Assembly: GCA_010909725.1 (NCBI GenBank)
Contig: JAACMV010000023.1
Coordinates: 248,001-312,000 of the forward strand
Direction: 5' to 3'
Length of the DNA: 64,000 nucleotides
Source: Picochlorum sp. 'celeri'
Lineage: Eukaryota > Chlorophyta > Trebouxiophyceae
Shown here: positions 29,077 to 40,045 of the stretch, piece after piece
How the letters are laid out: the number at the start of each line of letters is the position of its first letter
Numbering within the stretch: the stretch's first letter is position 1
Translations under genes and position numbers: made by a program
Notes under the pieces: model-generated
Seen by the model: only the letters and a program-made list of their open reading frames with translations
Databases searched by the model: none
What the model was told of the DNA's origin: nothing

Positions 29077-30479
29077 GAGTCATCATGCATGATTGTTCCG
29101 CAGCCAAGGCATACAGAGTCTTCGTACAGCACGGCATACTGTCCTGCAGCGAGTCCCTGATCAATGCCGTCTAATTCTATCATTAATTCATTCATTTCTT
29201 TTTCGTGTATTGTACAATCGTACATCTGAGGTCCGTGGCGGACTTTGCATTGAATCCGTTGTGACTGTGGGCGCATGGGTCCCAACCAATTCATGTTGAC
29301 ACAGCGAAACCTGCGTCGAGTAGCCCTACTATCATCACTCGCGTTATAGTGACGTGATATGTACACGGCATTGTTCCGGACGTCCTTTCTGGTCACATAC
29401 CATGGTCCACCAGACAGGTGAATGCCCTTTCGCTGGCCAACAGTGTAGAACCAGTATCCAGCGTGATATCCTACGACACTGTTGGATTCTTCCTCCACCA
29501 AAGGCCCGGGCCATTCTCCTATATGCTCCCGTATAAACTCGTCGAATTTGACCTTGCCCAAGAAACAAATTCCCTGGGAATCCTTTCTGGATGTGTTGGG
29601 CAGTCGAGCACACATGGCAAGTTCCCTGACCTGTGGCTTTGTGAAACATCCCAACGGAAACATGGCTTTGCAAAGCTGCTCCGGCTTTAAATTTGCTAAA
29701 AAATATGTCTGATCTTTGACGGCATCGGGAGTCAAGACCATTCTTCTTGTCTCATCATTCTTCTCGTCTACTCCTCGTTGGATTCGAGCATAGTGCCCAG
29801 AGGCAATCCTGTCGAATTCATCCCCATACTCGCGATCCAAGTATTCATAAAATGCTCCGAATTTCACTCTGGAATTACACAACATGTCCGGATTGGGCGT
29901 TCGCCCCGCCTTGACTTCTCCGATGGAATGATCAACCACACGATCCCAATACTCTGAACTCAAATGCACTGTTTTTAGAGGGACATCCAATGCATCACAC
30001 ACTGCATTACAGTATGCCAAGTCTTCTTCCCATGGACACGCATCCCATGTATTTCGAAAGTCTTCTTGGAACCAAATCTGAAGGTAAAAAGCAGTCACCT
30101 CATGACCAGCTGCACGCAACAGAGCCAGTGCCACGCTACTATCCACCCCTCCACTCAGCAGCATGGCAATCTTGAGAGGTCGATTGTGTACACCAACTTC
30201 ACACGTGTCACGGGCACCCGTATGCGTTTCCAACACGTGCTCGAGGCTCGTTTTTTCTCCCTGTTGTGAAGAAAAAAACTCCCCCTCTGTCGTCGTGGTA
30301 CCCTGCCTTCCTTTGTCGTCAATATGCAACGTCTCAGCCTGCTTCAGGATACCCCATTCGTCATGTGTATTAGTACTGGAGTGCGATATGACCATTCTCG
30401 CATTTTTCTTGACGACTGTGAATGCCACATGCGACTGTGGCATGAATCTCTCTGCAAAGCGCAGGTGAGTTCCATCCAT
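29052..30479 (-). CDS. MnmA/TrmU tRNA-specific 2-thiouridylase (organellar)
   Basis: 475 aa. It thiolates U34 of tRNA-Lys, -Glu and -Gln in bacteria and organelles. The PP-loop ATPase motif is MLLSGGVDSSVALALL. The first catalytic cysteine is in PNPDMLCNSRVKFGAF and the second in KDSQGICFLGKVKFDEFI. DQTYFLANL and GYWFYTVGQRKGIHLSGG are also family signatures. An N-terminal extension of about 105 residues without conserved motifs is consistent with an organelle presequence, although it is more acidic than most. It shares a 190-bp divergent promoter region with the GDT1 gene. Confidence 0.95.
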   Translation of the reverse strand: MDGTHLRFAERFMPQSHVAFTVVKKNARMVISHSSTNTHDEWGILKQAETLHIDDKGRQGTTTTEGEFFSSQQGEKTSLEHVLETHTGARDTCEVGVHNRPLKIAMLLSGGVDSSVALALLRAAGHEVTAFYLQIWFQEDFRNTWDACPWEEDLAYCNAVCDALDVPLKTVHLSSEYWDRVVDHSIGEVKAGRTPNPDMLCNSRVKFGAFYEYLDREYGDEFDRIASGHYARIQRGVDEKNDETRRMVLTPDAVKDQTYFLANLKPEQLCKAMFPLGCFTKPQVRELAMCARLPNTSRKDSQGICFLGKVKFDEFIREHIGEWPGPLVEEESNSVVGYHAGYWFYTVGQRKGIHLSGGPWYVTRKDVRNNAVYISRHYNASDDSRATRRRFRCVNMNWLGPMRPQSQRIQCKVRHGPQMYDCTIHEKEMNELMIELDGIDQGLAAGQYAVLYEDSVCLGCGTIMHDDSYVSLSAK

Positions 30480-30669
30480 GGTTTCAAATACATGTACTAT
30501 CTATAATGCCATCTTATTATTATGGTATCTGACGACAATACTGAAACCTGAATGACAATTTTTAATTCCAACCTACGGAAAAGATGAGAAACCGCAGGCC
30601 AAGTGTATTCTCAATCGCCCCATTCATTCCTCCAATGTGTCCTCAGAAAGTAAAACAAAATCTATAATA

Positions 30670-31707
30670 ATGAATTGTCTTCATCCGCAGAGCGGAATCA
30701 GGATGCTGCCTGCTCAAAAAGCAGGCTGGGCGTATCGACACACATGTGTCGAGCAGCAGCAGCTGCTGTTGGATGGGCATCCAAAGGCACGATGCATGGC
30801 ACGCAGTCATACGGGATATGTAGTTTCTAGATATAACAGATCGGTCACCAATGTGCGTGCTGGCGGCGAGGCTCTCTCGTCTGCTGCTGGCCCTGACGAC
30901 GGTGATACGAATTCTACCGAGGGTAGAACAGGATCAGTGGTGGTGCTCAAGGCATCCGTGATAGCTGCTGCTGCTGCTGCTCTTCTTATGCTGATTGCCC
31001 CACAACCAATCATGGCATTTCTGTACAGTTGCAAGGAATTCTTGACCACGTCTGTGCTGGCAAAATCTGGATTTTTTGCATCTCTGAGCTTGATATTTGC
31101 ATCTGAGATTGGTGACAAGACATTTTTCATTGCAGCATTGTTGGCAATGAGGTATGGGAGAGTACTCAGTTTCTTAGGATCAGTAGCATCTCTGAGTTTG
31201 ATGACTGTCATTTCTGTGATTATTGGGTTTGCTGTGCAACGTGTTCCAGCAGTGGTAGAGTCTAGTGAAGTTGTAGGTCAATATCTCAGTGCAGCATCGC
31301 TACTGTACTTTGGCATTCGCTCTCTCCACGCTGCAGCCACGCAAGACGCGACCACCTCTGGGGAGGAGTTTTCAGAGGCAGAAGAGCAGGTTGCTTCTGC
31401 TGAAGAGTCTGGAAGTATTCAGAAGAGTAATTTGAGGAATAATTGGGCGGCGTTCATGGAGATTGCTGGGTTGATATTTGTTGCTGAATGGGGTGATCGG
31501 TCCATGCTGGCGACGATTGCATTGGGGGCTGCGCAGTCTCCGATTGGTGTTGCAGGAGGTGCCATCATGGGGCATGCTGTGGCGACATTGATTGCTGTGC
31601 TTGGAGGAGCTGCTCTGTCAGACAGTATTAGTGAGCGCACAGTGAATGTGATTGGGGGGGCCTTGTTCATTCTGTTTGCCATTGCGACAATGATGGGCGT
31701 ATTTTAA
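30670..31707 (+). CDS. GDT1/UPF0016 (PAM71-type) cation transporter, plastid-like
   Basis: 345 aa from ATG 30670 (the open frame extends back only through a GTG). The family moves Mn2+/Ca2+ in exchange for H+; PAM71 and CMT1 supply Mn to thylakoids. Two inverted hydrophobic halves each carry the signature: ASEIGDKTFFIAALLAM (about 150) and VAEWGDRSMLATIALGA (about 275), that is E-x-G-D-(K/R)-(S/T). Six to seven transmembrane helices are visible. The first 80 residues are rich in R, S, H and Q, with a VRAG motif typical of transit-peptide cleavage, favouring a plastid location. It ends 24 bp before the convergent EGF-like gene. Confidence 0.93.
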   Translation: MNCLHPQSGIRMLPAQKAGWAYRHTCVEQQQLLLDGHPKARCMARSHTGYVVSRYNRSVTNVRAGGEALSSAAGPDDGDTNSTEGRTGSVVVLKASVIAAAAAALLMLIAPQPIMAFLYSCKEFLTTSVLAKSGFFASLSLIFASEIGDKTFFIAALLAMRYGRVLSFLGSVASLSLMTVISVIIGFAVQRVPAVVESSEVVGQYLSAASLLYFGIRSLHAAATQDATTSGEEFSEAEEQVASAEESGSIQKSNLRNNWAAFMEIAGLIFVAEWGDRSMLATIALGAAQSPIGVAGGAIMGHAVATLIAVLGGAALSDSISERTVNVIGGALFILFAIATMMGVF

Positions 31708-31731
31708 TATATATAGCTAGAATAATAATAA

Positions 31732-32844
31732 TTATGGGAGTACATGTGTAAGAAGAAGAAGAAGCTCGCACAAGACGGTATCTGAAGAGTCACAATGGAG
31801 CTGGTTGTGGGGTATGGTCAGCTGGGTGCACATGTTGAGTGAGAGCAAGACCGCGCCTCGATTCAGCACATGACGTTTCGACGATGCATCATCATGTGAT
31901 GCTGCAGTCGCATGATGTTGCACAAACGTACGGAATTCATCGGTCAACACGCTCGCTTTTTTACCCGTGTCGTGCCTTGTTTGTGTGTATAGTGATAGTT
32001 GCCTGCAATCATGGCTGCGGTACCCTGTCCAACGGCACATAGACGGCCCTCCTTCATCGTCGTGCGCCTGCTGTGTACGATTGAAGAAAAACACAGCTCT
32101 GACTGATGTATTCACATCGTCAATATGGCGTGCTATGACGAGCGTACACTGGTCAAACAGTTCAAACTCTGACTGATTTGTGAATGGATTACCACCAAAC
32201 CCCACAGGATACGGGCTCTTCTTGTCGGTAATGACGTGAGCACTGTGTGTACAGCGTGTTCCTGAAAATGCCTTGACACAAGTACATCTGTTGGATGCGC
32301 AGATACCATGAGGTACAGAACCCTCAGCTCCACCACAGTCAGAATCCCTCTGGCACAAGACTGGTTCTGGGTCTTTTCCCACGACACTGCTGTATGTCGA
32401 TGTGCCATCCTGCATCAACTGACGCCAATAGATTGACTCTGAATTCTCCAACCACCTCGCTCTCGCATGCTCTCCCGCAATCTTTCTTTTCCGTGCCTCT
32501 GTTTCTGTAAAAATCCTCTTCTCAATGGCCATCACCCTAGCATCCTCCACCAACTGCTCCAGCTTTTCTTCCAACCGCGCATTCCGTTGTATTTTTGTAT
32601 TCGATATGTAATTTGTATCAAATCGAAACAACCCCGCAACCGATTGAATATTGAACCGATGTTGCTGTTCTTCCTCTCCTACCAACGACACCTGCAACAC
32701 GCCACCATCCATCTCAGCATCATGATTGTTGAAAACCATACAAAAGAATGCATCTTTTCTTCGTACATATAAATACACTATATAGCTGAGACACGCAACA
32801 CATATTCCAAGCAGCGGAGAGAACAACGACCAACGACCAACCAT
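31732..32844 (-). CDS. Type II/single-pass membrane protein with one EGF-like module, unknown role
   Basis: 370 aa. An N-terminal hydrophobic helix (about 8-26, LLGICVACLSYIVYLYV) is followed by RRK, which predicts a type II signal anchor. A coiled-coil-like charged region lies at about 88-130 (RLEEKLEQLVEDARVM). An EGF-like cysteine pattern follows at about 163-198 (CQRDSDCGG, HGICASNRCTCVKAFSGTRC). The remainder is Cys-containing luminal sequence with potential N-glycosylation sites (NQS, NTS, NRT) and no assignable domain. Confidence 0.65.
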   Translation of the reverse strand: MVGRWSLFSPLLGICVACLSYIVYLYVRRKDAFFCMVFNNHDAEMDGGVLQVSLVGEEEQQHRFNIQSVAGLFRFDTNYISNTKIQRNARLEEKLEQLVEDARVMAIEKRIFTETEARKRKIAGEHARARWLENSESIYWRQLMQDGTSTYSSVVGKDPEPVLCQRDSDCGGAEGSVPHGICASNRCTCVKAFSGTRCTHSAHVITDKKSPYPVGFGGNPFTNQSEFELFDQCTLVIARHIDDVNTSVRAVFFFNRTQQAHDDEGGPSMCRWTGYRSHDCRQLSLYTQTRHDTGKKASVLTDEFRTFVQHHATAASHDDASSKRHVLNRGAVLLSLNMCTQLTIPHNQLHCDSSDTVLCELLLLLTHVLP

Positions 32845-33567
32845 ACTCTGCCCGTACTACTGCGCTCTTTTTCTAGTCAGTGCACCATTATTATGTATTG
32901 ATAGCACACTCTCCTTGATCCTTTGGAATAAATATATTTTGTCATAAACTACAACAAATACGGTAGTACTATTTTTGGTCGGATCCATGCCACCTATGAA
33001 AATGCTGGCATCATCCCTCAAGATGAGCAAAACATGCACCACCTATTATATATAATGGCTTCAACCAACAGTCCCATGCCTGGTATGGTTGACCTTCACC
33101 GTCGTCTGCTGGATACCTCCACTGTCCATTCTGATGCCGTCGGTGAATAATACCATGGACTAGTACAGCACCACCCCCTGATGCATGGTGATGATTGCTA
33201 GGGATTTTTTTTCCTGCTTAATTAGCAAACAAGTCAAGACAAGATTGTCTTCCTGCGACTCATTGCCAACAGCAACCCCCAAATCTAATGTTTTACATAC
33301 CGTGTATTGTCATATAGATATTCGTATACGCATCAGAGTAGCCAATAAAAGAGTATTGCGTTTCTGGGGAACACCATGTTTTAATAATAAAAACACATTG
33401 TTTGAACCCCTTCAGACAGTACCCGCCTCGCGTGACTGATAGAAATATATTACCTATATAGATGATGCCATCAGATCCATTAGGGGGTAGATAGAGCAGA
33501 GTCAAGGCATTCTTTTGTTGACTGACATCGTATCAACAAGCGAGTCGCGTGTGCTTTTTTTATTGCG
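32845..33567. other. 720-bp divergent intergenic region
   Basis: It separates the EGF-like gene from the mitochondrial carrier. A 31-codon frame at 33055-33150 (MASTNSPMPGMVDLHRRLL...) is the only coding-like piece. I see no tRNA, repeat or domain elsewhere. Confidence 0.45.
33055..33150 (+). CDS. Possible small ORF of 31 aa
   Basis: ATG at 33055, TAA at 33148-33150. The peptide (MASTNSPMPGMVDLHRRLLD and eleven more residues) has ordinary composition and starts within an AT-rich leader. It could be a first exon or a chance frame. There is no domain evidence. Confidence 0.15.
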   Translation: MASTNSPMPGMVDLHRRLLDTSTVHSDAVGE

Positions 33568-34779
33568 ATGGATCCTCAGCAGAGTCATTCAAATTCTGAA
33601 GAAAATTCTTCATCGTACAGCAGCAGCAAATCAAATTACCCGGCTGTGTCACTGGGGGAGGTGTTGAGGAGGTTTGGGTTGGCCCGACCAACACAGCCTC
33701 GTTTTCCAGAGACGACAACATCGAATCTATCTGGGAGTGCGCAGACCTATGGGAATCTATCAAGAGATGAAATATATAGTTCAGGTAGCCCACCTCGGTC
33801 AGACCATCAGGGCGTCGCAGAGCAGGATGACTACAGAATAGTACTGGAAGAAGAAGAAGGAGACTACCAGTATGATGATGAGGAAGAAGAAGAGGAAGAA
33901 GAGCAGGTGGGCTTCATGTACCCATCTCGTACTGTGAAATTGCTTCTTGCCGGGGGCCTTGCTGGTGTTGTGAGTAGAACAGCGACGGCACCGCTGGATA
34001 GATTAAAAATGCTGTTGCAAGTGAATGATGCAGAAAAGCGAATGACAATGAGAGAAGGCCTCAGGTATATGGCGAGAGAGGGGAGTATCAAGTCTTTTTT
34101 CAAAGGAAATGGGACAAATGTTATAAAGATTGCACCAGAAACTGCCATCAAGCTGACGATGAATGATATTTATAAAAGAATAATTGCATCTGACCCAGAT
34201 GAGATTACTCCTCCGCAGAGAATGGCTGCTGGTGCGTTGGCTGGTGCAACAGCGCAGGCAATCATCTATCCCTTGGAATTAGTGAAAACACGGCTTGCCG
34301 TGTGTCACGCTGGCACCTACTCTGGCATAGTTGATTGCGCGACAAAGGTATTGGCGCAGGAGGGGTGGCGGTCCTTTTACAGAGGTCTTGTCCCTTCCAT
34401 GATGGGAATCCTTCCGTACGCCGGCGTAGATATTACCGTATTTGAACTCTTGAAGGAGCATTTACTTGATCAGTACGACGGTATGCCACCGCCTCATTCG
34501 ATCCTGTGCGCGGGAATGCTGTCCAGCAGTCTTGCTCAGTTCTCAGCATACCCCCTTGCCCTCGTGCGCACTCGTCTGCAGGCACAAGGAATCGGTGGCA
34601 AGCCATTAAAGTATAATGGAATGGTGGATGTGTTATGGAAAACGTATAAGAAGGAGGGATTTAGAGGACTGTATAAAGGATCCATGACAAATTTAGCAAA
34701 ATTGGCCCCAGCTGCTGGCATCAGTTGGTTTGTGTTTGAAGAAACAAAGGTCCTGCTGGGCCTGAGCATGCGCTCGTAG
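33568..34779 (+). CDS. Mitochondrial carrier, ATP-Mg/Pi (SCaMC/APC)-like
   Basis: 403 aa. Three SLC25 repeats carry the P-x-(D/E)-x-x-(K/R) signatures PLDRLKML, PLELVKTR and PLALVRTR. The first repeat (LLAGGLAGVVSRTATAPLDR) and KGNGTNVIKIAPETAIKL are characteristic of ATP-Mg/phosphate carriers and their relatives (CoA and adenine-nucleotide carriers). SCaMCs have calcium-binding EF-hands before the carrier domain. Here the 125-residue N-terminal extension lacks them and instead has a run of acidic residues (about 92-112). The third motif has Ala where the acidic residue usually is. Confidence 0.9.
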   Translation: MDPQQSHSNSEENSSSYSSSKSNYPAVSLGEVLRRFGLARPTQPRFPETTTSNLSGSAQTYGNLSRDEIYSSGSPPRSDHQGVAEQDDYRIVLEEEEGDYQYDDEEEEEEEEQVGFMYPSRTVKLLLAGGLAGVVSRTATAPLDRLKMLLQVNDAEKRMTMREGLRYMAREGSIKSFFKGNGTNVIKIAPETAIKLTMNDIYKRIIASDPDEITPPQRMAAGALAGATAQAIIYPLELVKTRLAVCHAGTYSGIVDCATKVLAQEGWRSFYRGLVPSMMGILPYAGVDITVFELLKEHLLDQYDGMPPPHSILCAGMLSSSLAQFSAYPLALVRTRLQAQGIGGKPLKYNGMVDVLWKTYKKEGFRGLYKGSMTNLAKLAPAAGISWFVFEETKVLLGLSMRS

Positions 34780-35032
34780 CAATAATACTCATGACAACAA
34801 TGGTAACAACAACATTTCACGAATATATATACATGTATGTAGAGAGATGATTTCTTCCTTGATGCCGTCTTCTTCTTCTGTGCCAACACAAGTTGTATTG
34901 GGATTCTTCAGAAGAAGAAGAAGACATCAAGGAGAGAGATGAGGGCAGATTCGATTCTTGAATAGAACCGATCGTTCCCCTCCTCCCCCCACGCAGCGCT
35001 ATATTTGAATATTTTTTAAAAATAAAGCTACA

Positions 35033-36148
35033 ATGGAAACGGCATCACGCTCTACTCGGAGTTTGACTCCGTCTCTTGTGTTGCGCCATGGGCCTTCTCC
35101 GCAACAATGTCTGGTACAGAGAACCCATAGGATCGGGCCACGTGGACATACAAAATATAGAATTGAATCGATTGCTGCTGCGGCTGCATCATTTCCGAGT
35201 AGTAGTAGCGATGATGACGCTCCTCAGCTGGACGTGGAGGACCCACGAGGTACGTGTCTGTATTAGTCTTCCATGGGATGCCGATGCATATCATTCTCCT
35301 TGTTCTGATGCGTATGCAGGTGGTCTGATGAAGATTGTTGCGACGATTCGAGGAATCTGCTTTTATCTGACAACGTTTGCATTTGCCTCACCTCTGTTTG
35401 TGGTCATGTTGGCAGTGTACCCCTTTGTCCTCATGTTTGATAAATTCAGGTACGACCATGACCAGCACGTTATGTTTTTCTACAATGTATATTCTGTCTC
35501 ACAACACATGTGTGGTGTGTATGCAGGAGACGAGCAGAGCATGTTGTCAATACATTGTGGGCTAAACTGACAACCTTTTTGTACTACCCTGTGAAAATAC
35601 GCGGTTTAGAAAACTTACCAGCTGCCGACGAGCCTGCCGTGTTTGTATCAAATCATGAGAGTTTCTTGGATATTTATACCTTGTTTCACTTGGATAGGGA
35701 TTTCAAGTTCATCTCCAAGACGTCAAACTTTTTGATTCCCATTATTGGGTGGAGCATGTTTCTTACCGGGCATGTCATGATCAATAGGATTGATAGAAAG
35801 AGTCAGATTGCGTGCTTGAAAGAATGCGGAAATCTGCTTCTACATGGGGCTTCTGTGTTGTTCTTCCCAGAGGGAACTCGAAGTAAGGATGGCAAGATGC
35901 ATGGGTTTAAAAAAGGAGCATTTTCTGTTGCTGCCAAAGCAAAGGTGCCAGTGGTGCCAATCACGCTGAAAGGAACAGGTGATTTGATGCCAAATAAAAA
36001 AGAATATTTGTTATATCCGGGGAATGTAGAGGTGATTATCCATCCTCCTGTTCCACCAGCTGATGCAGACAGTATGATGAGTCAGGCATTTGAAGCCATT
36101 GCTGGGGCACTGCCTCCAGAAAAGATTGCTCCGGATGCAAGAGAGTAG
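35033..36148 (+). CDS. 1-acyl-sn-glycerol-3-phosphate acyltransferase (plastid LPAT)
   Basis: Exons are 35033-35249, 35320-35449 and 35527-36148. Introns of 70 and 77 nt both use TGCAG, and the spliced protein has 322 aa. It acylates lysophosphatidate to phosphatidate. The NHxxxxD motif is SNHESFLD and the lysophosphatidate-binding motif is FFPEGTRSKDG, followed by FKKGAFSVAAKAKVPVVPI. Exon 2 encodes the transmembrane segment (CFYLTTFAFASPLFVVMLAV). Joins restore VEDPR-GGLMKIV and DKFR-RRAEHV, as in plant and algal LPAT1. The Ser/Arg/Thr-rich residues 1-50 are consistent with a transit peptide. Confidence 0.94.
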
Positions 36149-36216
36149 TAGTATCTGTCTATAATGAATATAGTTTTTCTTTGTATGTGATAAGCCAAAC
36201 AAAATATACGAATCAA

Positions 36217-37273
36217 TCAAAGGCCAAATTTGGCTTCCCACTTTGGAAGCGCAGCCACAAACACCAATGTGAGGGTTGCGTGAGGGGCAATACGAATCAA
36301 ATACGTTGGGAATCCTGTGTAGAATTTGAATGGACCACCTTCCGCAAAGGTCTTCAGAGCGCAGTCGATGGCTCCACTGTATGGCATTTTGCCATTGGCA
36401 TCTGGCTTCATCTTTTGCAGCTGTGTCTTGACATAATCAAATGGCAGACTGCATGCTGATGCAGCAAATCCTGCAAGCATGGCTCCTCCCAAAACATTAC
36501 CAGTAGATCCCTTTTCCAGTCCAACAGACTCCAACATCTCCTTCGCCTGGTCATTTGTTGCAAGCATTCCCATGTTGAGTGCCATGGCTCGTACAACAGT
36601 TGGTGTGGCTCCTGTGAAGAGTCCTCCAACTCCTTCCTCTCTGACAATACGAACAAATGCATCACCGACACCCTTGTAGTTACGTCTCTGGTCAGCAGGC
36701 AAGGACGTATCGGCCTGCATTCTCAACAAGGTCAAATCTGCTGGGGTACCTACAAGGGCACCCAAACCTCCAGCTGCAAGTCCACATGCAGCCTTCTGCC
36801 ACAAAGGCACTGGCTTTCCTTCGTTCGCAGCAATAGCCATATTTGACAAGTTATTATAAATTCCGAGACGAGCAGTGGTGTAGGTTGCCTGGCGAAGAAG
36901 TCCAGCACTCAAACCTCTATACAAAGAGCCTACACCTTGAGTCTTGATCATATTTGTCGCCACTCCAAACTGCATGCGCGTATAATTCATGACATGAATT
37001 AGTATACCAAGGAAACAGAAACAAGGAGTCGTCATGATCAGGAACATGATGAACACCACCACCCAAGAAGAAGAAGAAGAAGAAAAAGTGCTGGGTGGGT
37101 AGGGCAATAGTGATACATGCACGTACAGGTCCTCCTGTGTCTCCCAATTGGAGGCGAACTTTAACCATATCAATAGGCTGAATAATCGCGGTCGACATCA
37201 TTCCTGAAAGTCCTCCATTGACGTATGGCTTGGCCATTCCCCAGGCAGACACTTGATTCTTGGTATCAGCCAT
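36217..37273 (-). CDS. Mitochondrial 2-oxoglutarate/malate (dicarboxylate) carrier
   Basis: Exon 1 is 37273-37127, the intron 37126-36970 (157 nt, GTACGT...TGCAG) and exon 2 36969-36217, giving 299 aa. The splice joins QLGDTGGP to FGVATNMIKTQG. Three SLC25 repeats are present with IQPIDMVKVRLQ, GTPADLTLLRMQAD and SLPFDYVKTQLQKM. The second motif (PADLTLLRMQ) and TGATPTVVRAMALNMGMLA are characteristic of the OGC/DTC group (SLC25A11). Length equals the family norm. Its 3' end is convergent with the LPAT gene, with 68 bp between stops. Confidence 0.94.
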
Positions 37274-37804
37274 CTTTATTTCTCAGCCTGGATAGGTAAC
37301 AGATACCCATTAATTCATCAAATCATGTACATATATGTTACTTATTGGGATCAGATTTCATGATACGCGTCTCCCCGCACTGCCAGCAATAAGCCCTCTA
37401 ATCTGCTGGTCGGCGATGACAGATATATTCAACGTACACGTTGTGATGAATACTTTTACGTATTAAAATAAATGTAGATGATTGAATAAATTAAAATACA
37501 CCACTGCTGAATGGCGTAGGGGCTGATAGGATTCGATCGACCAGGGATCTCTGACGACGATTCAGATCTGAATGCATCTAGATGCAGGCTCTTAGGATAC
37601 TGATCAGTATACACCATGATGTCCGTACTTTGTTGTTGAGACTGAACATTTGTACTCTTGATATATACAGCGTTTGCTCATACAGTCCAGATGTTGGCAC
37701 ATGGGAATGACATGGATTCTGTGATTAATGTTGTTCACTGAAGTTTGCATGTTAAGACCATCATCATTTCCATCAGAACTCTCTTCATTATGGGCATCAG
37801 ATGA
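37274..37804. other. 530-bp intergenic region
   Basis: It covers the upstream side of the oxoglutarate carrier and the 3' flank of the first ankyrin gene. It is AT-rich and no feature is recognised. Confidence 0.5.
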
Positions 37805-40045
37805 TTATGCAACAAAATCACTTTCTTCAGTGTCACTTTCTTCAAAATATTCATCAGAAGACGATGTAAAAATACCTCCTGTGCCGTCATCCGAACTGTC
37901 TCCATCGTGGCAACAATAATCATCTTCGCTCTTGTCATCAGATGAAGAAGATGTAGAGGAACAGTATGGACTGCTATCAGAATCATCACTATCATCAGAG
38001 CCAGACATAGGACCATAACATCCTGAATTCCGTTCAGTCTCAGTGAGTATTCTTGTCCCATAGGTGTCAATCAACTTTCTCACAATGTCACCATTTCCAG
38101 CACGGTGTGCTAGTGTCACTGCCTTGAAACCTTCCGTGTTGGTCGCATCGAGATCTAAACCTGCACGACGAGTCAAATAGTCGATACTTTCCTGAGAGTC
38201 ACTAGCACATGCAAGCATTAGTGCTGTGTAGCCTTTGTTATTTCGAGCATTCAAATTGACCTTGCGTGTTTTATACAGATACCAGACACCATCCATATTG
38301 TCATTAGCGCATGCTTGCATGAATGCTGTATTTCCATTATTATCTACATCATTGATATTGAATTTCCCTGTATGATACAGATAACTGATAGTTTGTAGAC
38401 AGCCACGAGAGCATGCGAGCATGAATGCTGTGCAGCCATCATTGTCAACATCGTTGATATTGACTTGTCCCATTTCGTACAGATATTTGACAACATCTTT
38501 CTTACGACCAAAGCATGCCAGCATGAATGCTGTGCGGCCATCAATATCCCTTTCATTGATGTCGACTTCCACGGTCTTCAAGATATACTCGATACCGTCT
38601 ATTTTACCACCAACACAGGCATGCATGAATGCGGTGCGTCCATCATCATCCCTGTCATTCATATTCACTTTATATCGCTCGAAGATGTACTTCATAACCT
38701 CTACATGACCACCAGAGCATACATACATAAGTGGTGTAATGTTCTTATGATATCTGTCATTTACGCCGATGTTCTGCTCCTCACAGAGATACCTGAGAAT
38801 ATGCAGATGACCTATGGAACATACTTCCGAGAGTCCTGTACAGCTTGAAACGTCTGCCTTGTTGACATCGACTTCCCCTGTCTCATATAAATATTTCGCA
38901 ACGTCGAGACAACCATTAATACATGCAAGCAAGTATGCATTTCTGCCAATGGTATCGCTTTCATTAACGTTCACTTTCCCAGTCTCATACAAAAACTTGA
39001 CAACATCAACATGACCTTTGGAGCAAGCCATCATAAACGGCGTATAGTCGTCATCGAAATCCTTCTCATTCATGCTGAATACACCTGTTTCATTCAAGTA
39101 CTTGACAACATCCAAATGGCCATTCGTGCATGCCCGCATAAATGCCGTCAAACCTTCACGACCTGAAGAATTGACATCTACTTTGCCTGTTGCAAATATG
39201 TACATGACAGCATCCACGTTACCAGCGGAGCAAGCGGCAAGAAACGCTTCTGTTTCAATATTCAAACGCAAGTCCAGTTTACCGCTTTCGTATAGATACC
39301 GTATCACCCCCATGTGGCCATTTTCGCATGCTACCATGAATGCTGGTAGCACATCATCGACTCTCAGGCCATCGACACTAGCCTCACATAAAAACTTGAC
39401 GATATGCAAGTGTCCGTTCTTCGCTGCACTTTTCAAACTCGTACATGAATAGTCTGATCCCGCGAGCTCAAGAATCCTTCGGATATCTTCTACATCAAAG
39501 CCTGCTGCACTAGCTACTTCCACTACATTGTGCCAGCCTGACCTTGGAAGGAAGACATTGTTCTTTACTGGACTGGTTCGCTTCCTTTTACGGTCATATA
39601 GCATACATAGATCCTTTTTAGCACTTAAACCCGCTCGAACAGTCTTATAGACTCGTAAAGGGACATAGTCCAAGCAACTGAAGAGCTGTCTAAACTCATC
39701 CACTGTCTTGGGAGGGTTCTTTCCGAGCTGAGAAGCAACTTCCTCTGGAAGACTTCCTACGTTCAACAGCTCAGCAACCAATGTATCAACACGACAGCCC
39801 TCTCGAATGAACGGAGACTCCCCCGAATGCCTGGTCAAGTGCTCTTTCAGCTCCTCCTGTTTCAAAAACCCAAGCGCATACAGACTCACACACGCCTGTA
39901 CCTCTTTCAAGCAAAACACATTGCTCAAATGCTTCAAAATATGAGACTGAATGAGACCAGGGCCAAAAATGCGATCAATTCTGTCTCGATGCGTGGATTT
40001 GTTTTCAGGGATGTCTTTTGTTGTTGCGCTGCGCGTTTCTGTCAT
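37805..40045 (-). CDS. Ankyrin-repeat protein A with conserved N-terminal module
   Basis: 746 aa, intronless. Residues 1-150 form a module shared with the next gene (HRDRIDRIFGPGLIQSHILK, EVQACVSLYALGFLKQEELK, PPKTVDEFRQ). About 14 ankyrin repeats follow (about 185-640), each with the usual T-A-F-M-x-A-C...G-H-x-D-V-x-K-Y-L pattern (for example TAFMRACTNGHLDVVKYLNE). The C-terminus is rich in Ser and acidic residues (SSSSDDKSEDDY). The N-terminal module might be an F-box- or adaptor-like helical region, but I cannot assign it. Function unknown; protein-protein interaction is the only supportable role. Confidence 0.88.
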   Translation of the reverse strand: MTETRSATTKDIPENKSTHRDRIDRIFGPGLIQSHILKHLSNVFCLKEVQACVSLYALGFLKQEELKEHLTRHSGESPFIREGCRVDTLVAELLNVGSLPEEVASQLGKNPPKTVDEFRQLFSCLDYVPLRVYKTVRAGLSAKKDLCMLYDRKRKRTSPVKNNVFLPRSGWHNVVEVASAAGFDVEDIRRILELAGSDYSCTSLKSAAKNGHLHIVKFLCEASVDGLRVDDVLPAFMVACENGHMGVIRYLYESGKLDLRLNIETEAFLAACSAGNVDAVMYIFATGKVDVNSSGREGLTAFMRACTNGHLDVVKYLNETGVFSMNEKDFDDDYTPFMMACSKGHVDVVKFLYETGKVNVNESDTIGRNAYLLACINGCLDVAKYLYETGEVDVNKADVSSCTGLSEVCSIGHLHILRYLCEEQNIGVNDRYHKNITPLMYVCSGGHVEVMKYIFERYKVNMNDRDDDGRTAFMHACVGGKIDGIEYILKTVEVDINERDIDGRTAFMLACFGRKKDVVKYLYEMGQVNINDVDNDGCTAFMLACSRGCLQTISYLYHTGKFNINDVDNNGNTAFMQACANDNMDGVWYLYKTRKVNLNARNNKGYTALMLACASDSQESIDYLTRRAGLDLDATNTEGFKAVTLAHRAGNGDIVRKLIDTYGTRILTETERNSGCYGPMSGSDDSDDSDSSPYCSSTSSSSDDKSEDDYCCHDGDSSDDGTGGIFTSSSDEYFEESDTEESDFVA

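Noticed and set aside
38421..39452. Several + strand ORFs of 60-130 codons across ankyrin gene A
   Set aside because: Periodic shadows of the ankyrin repeats with no independent signal.
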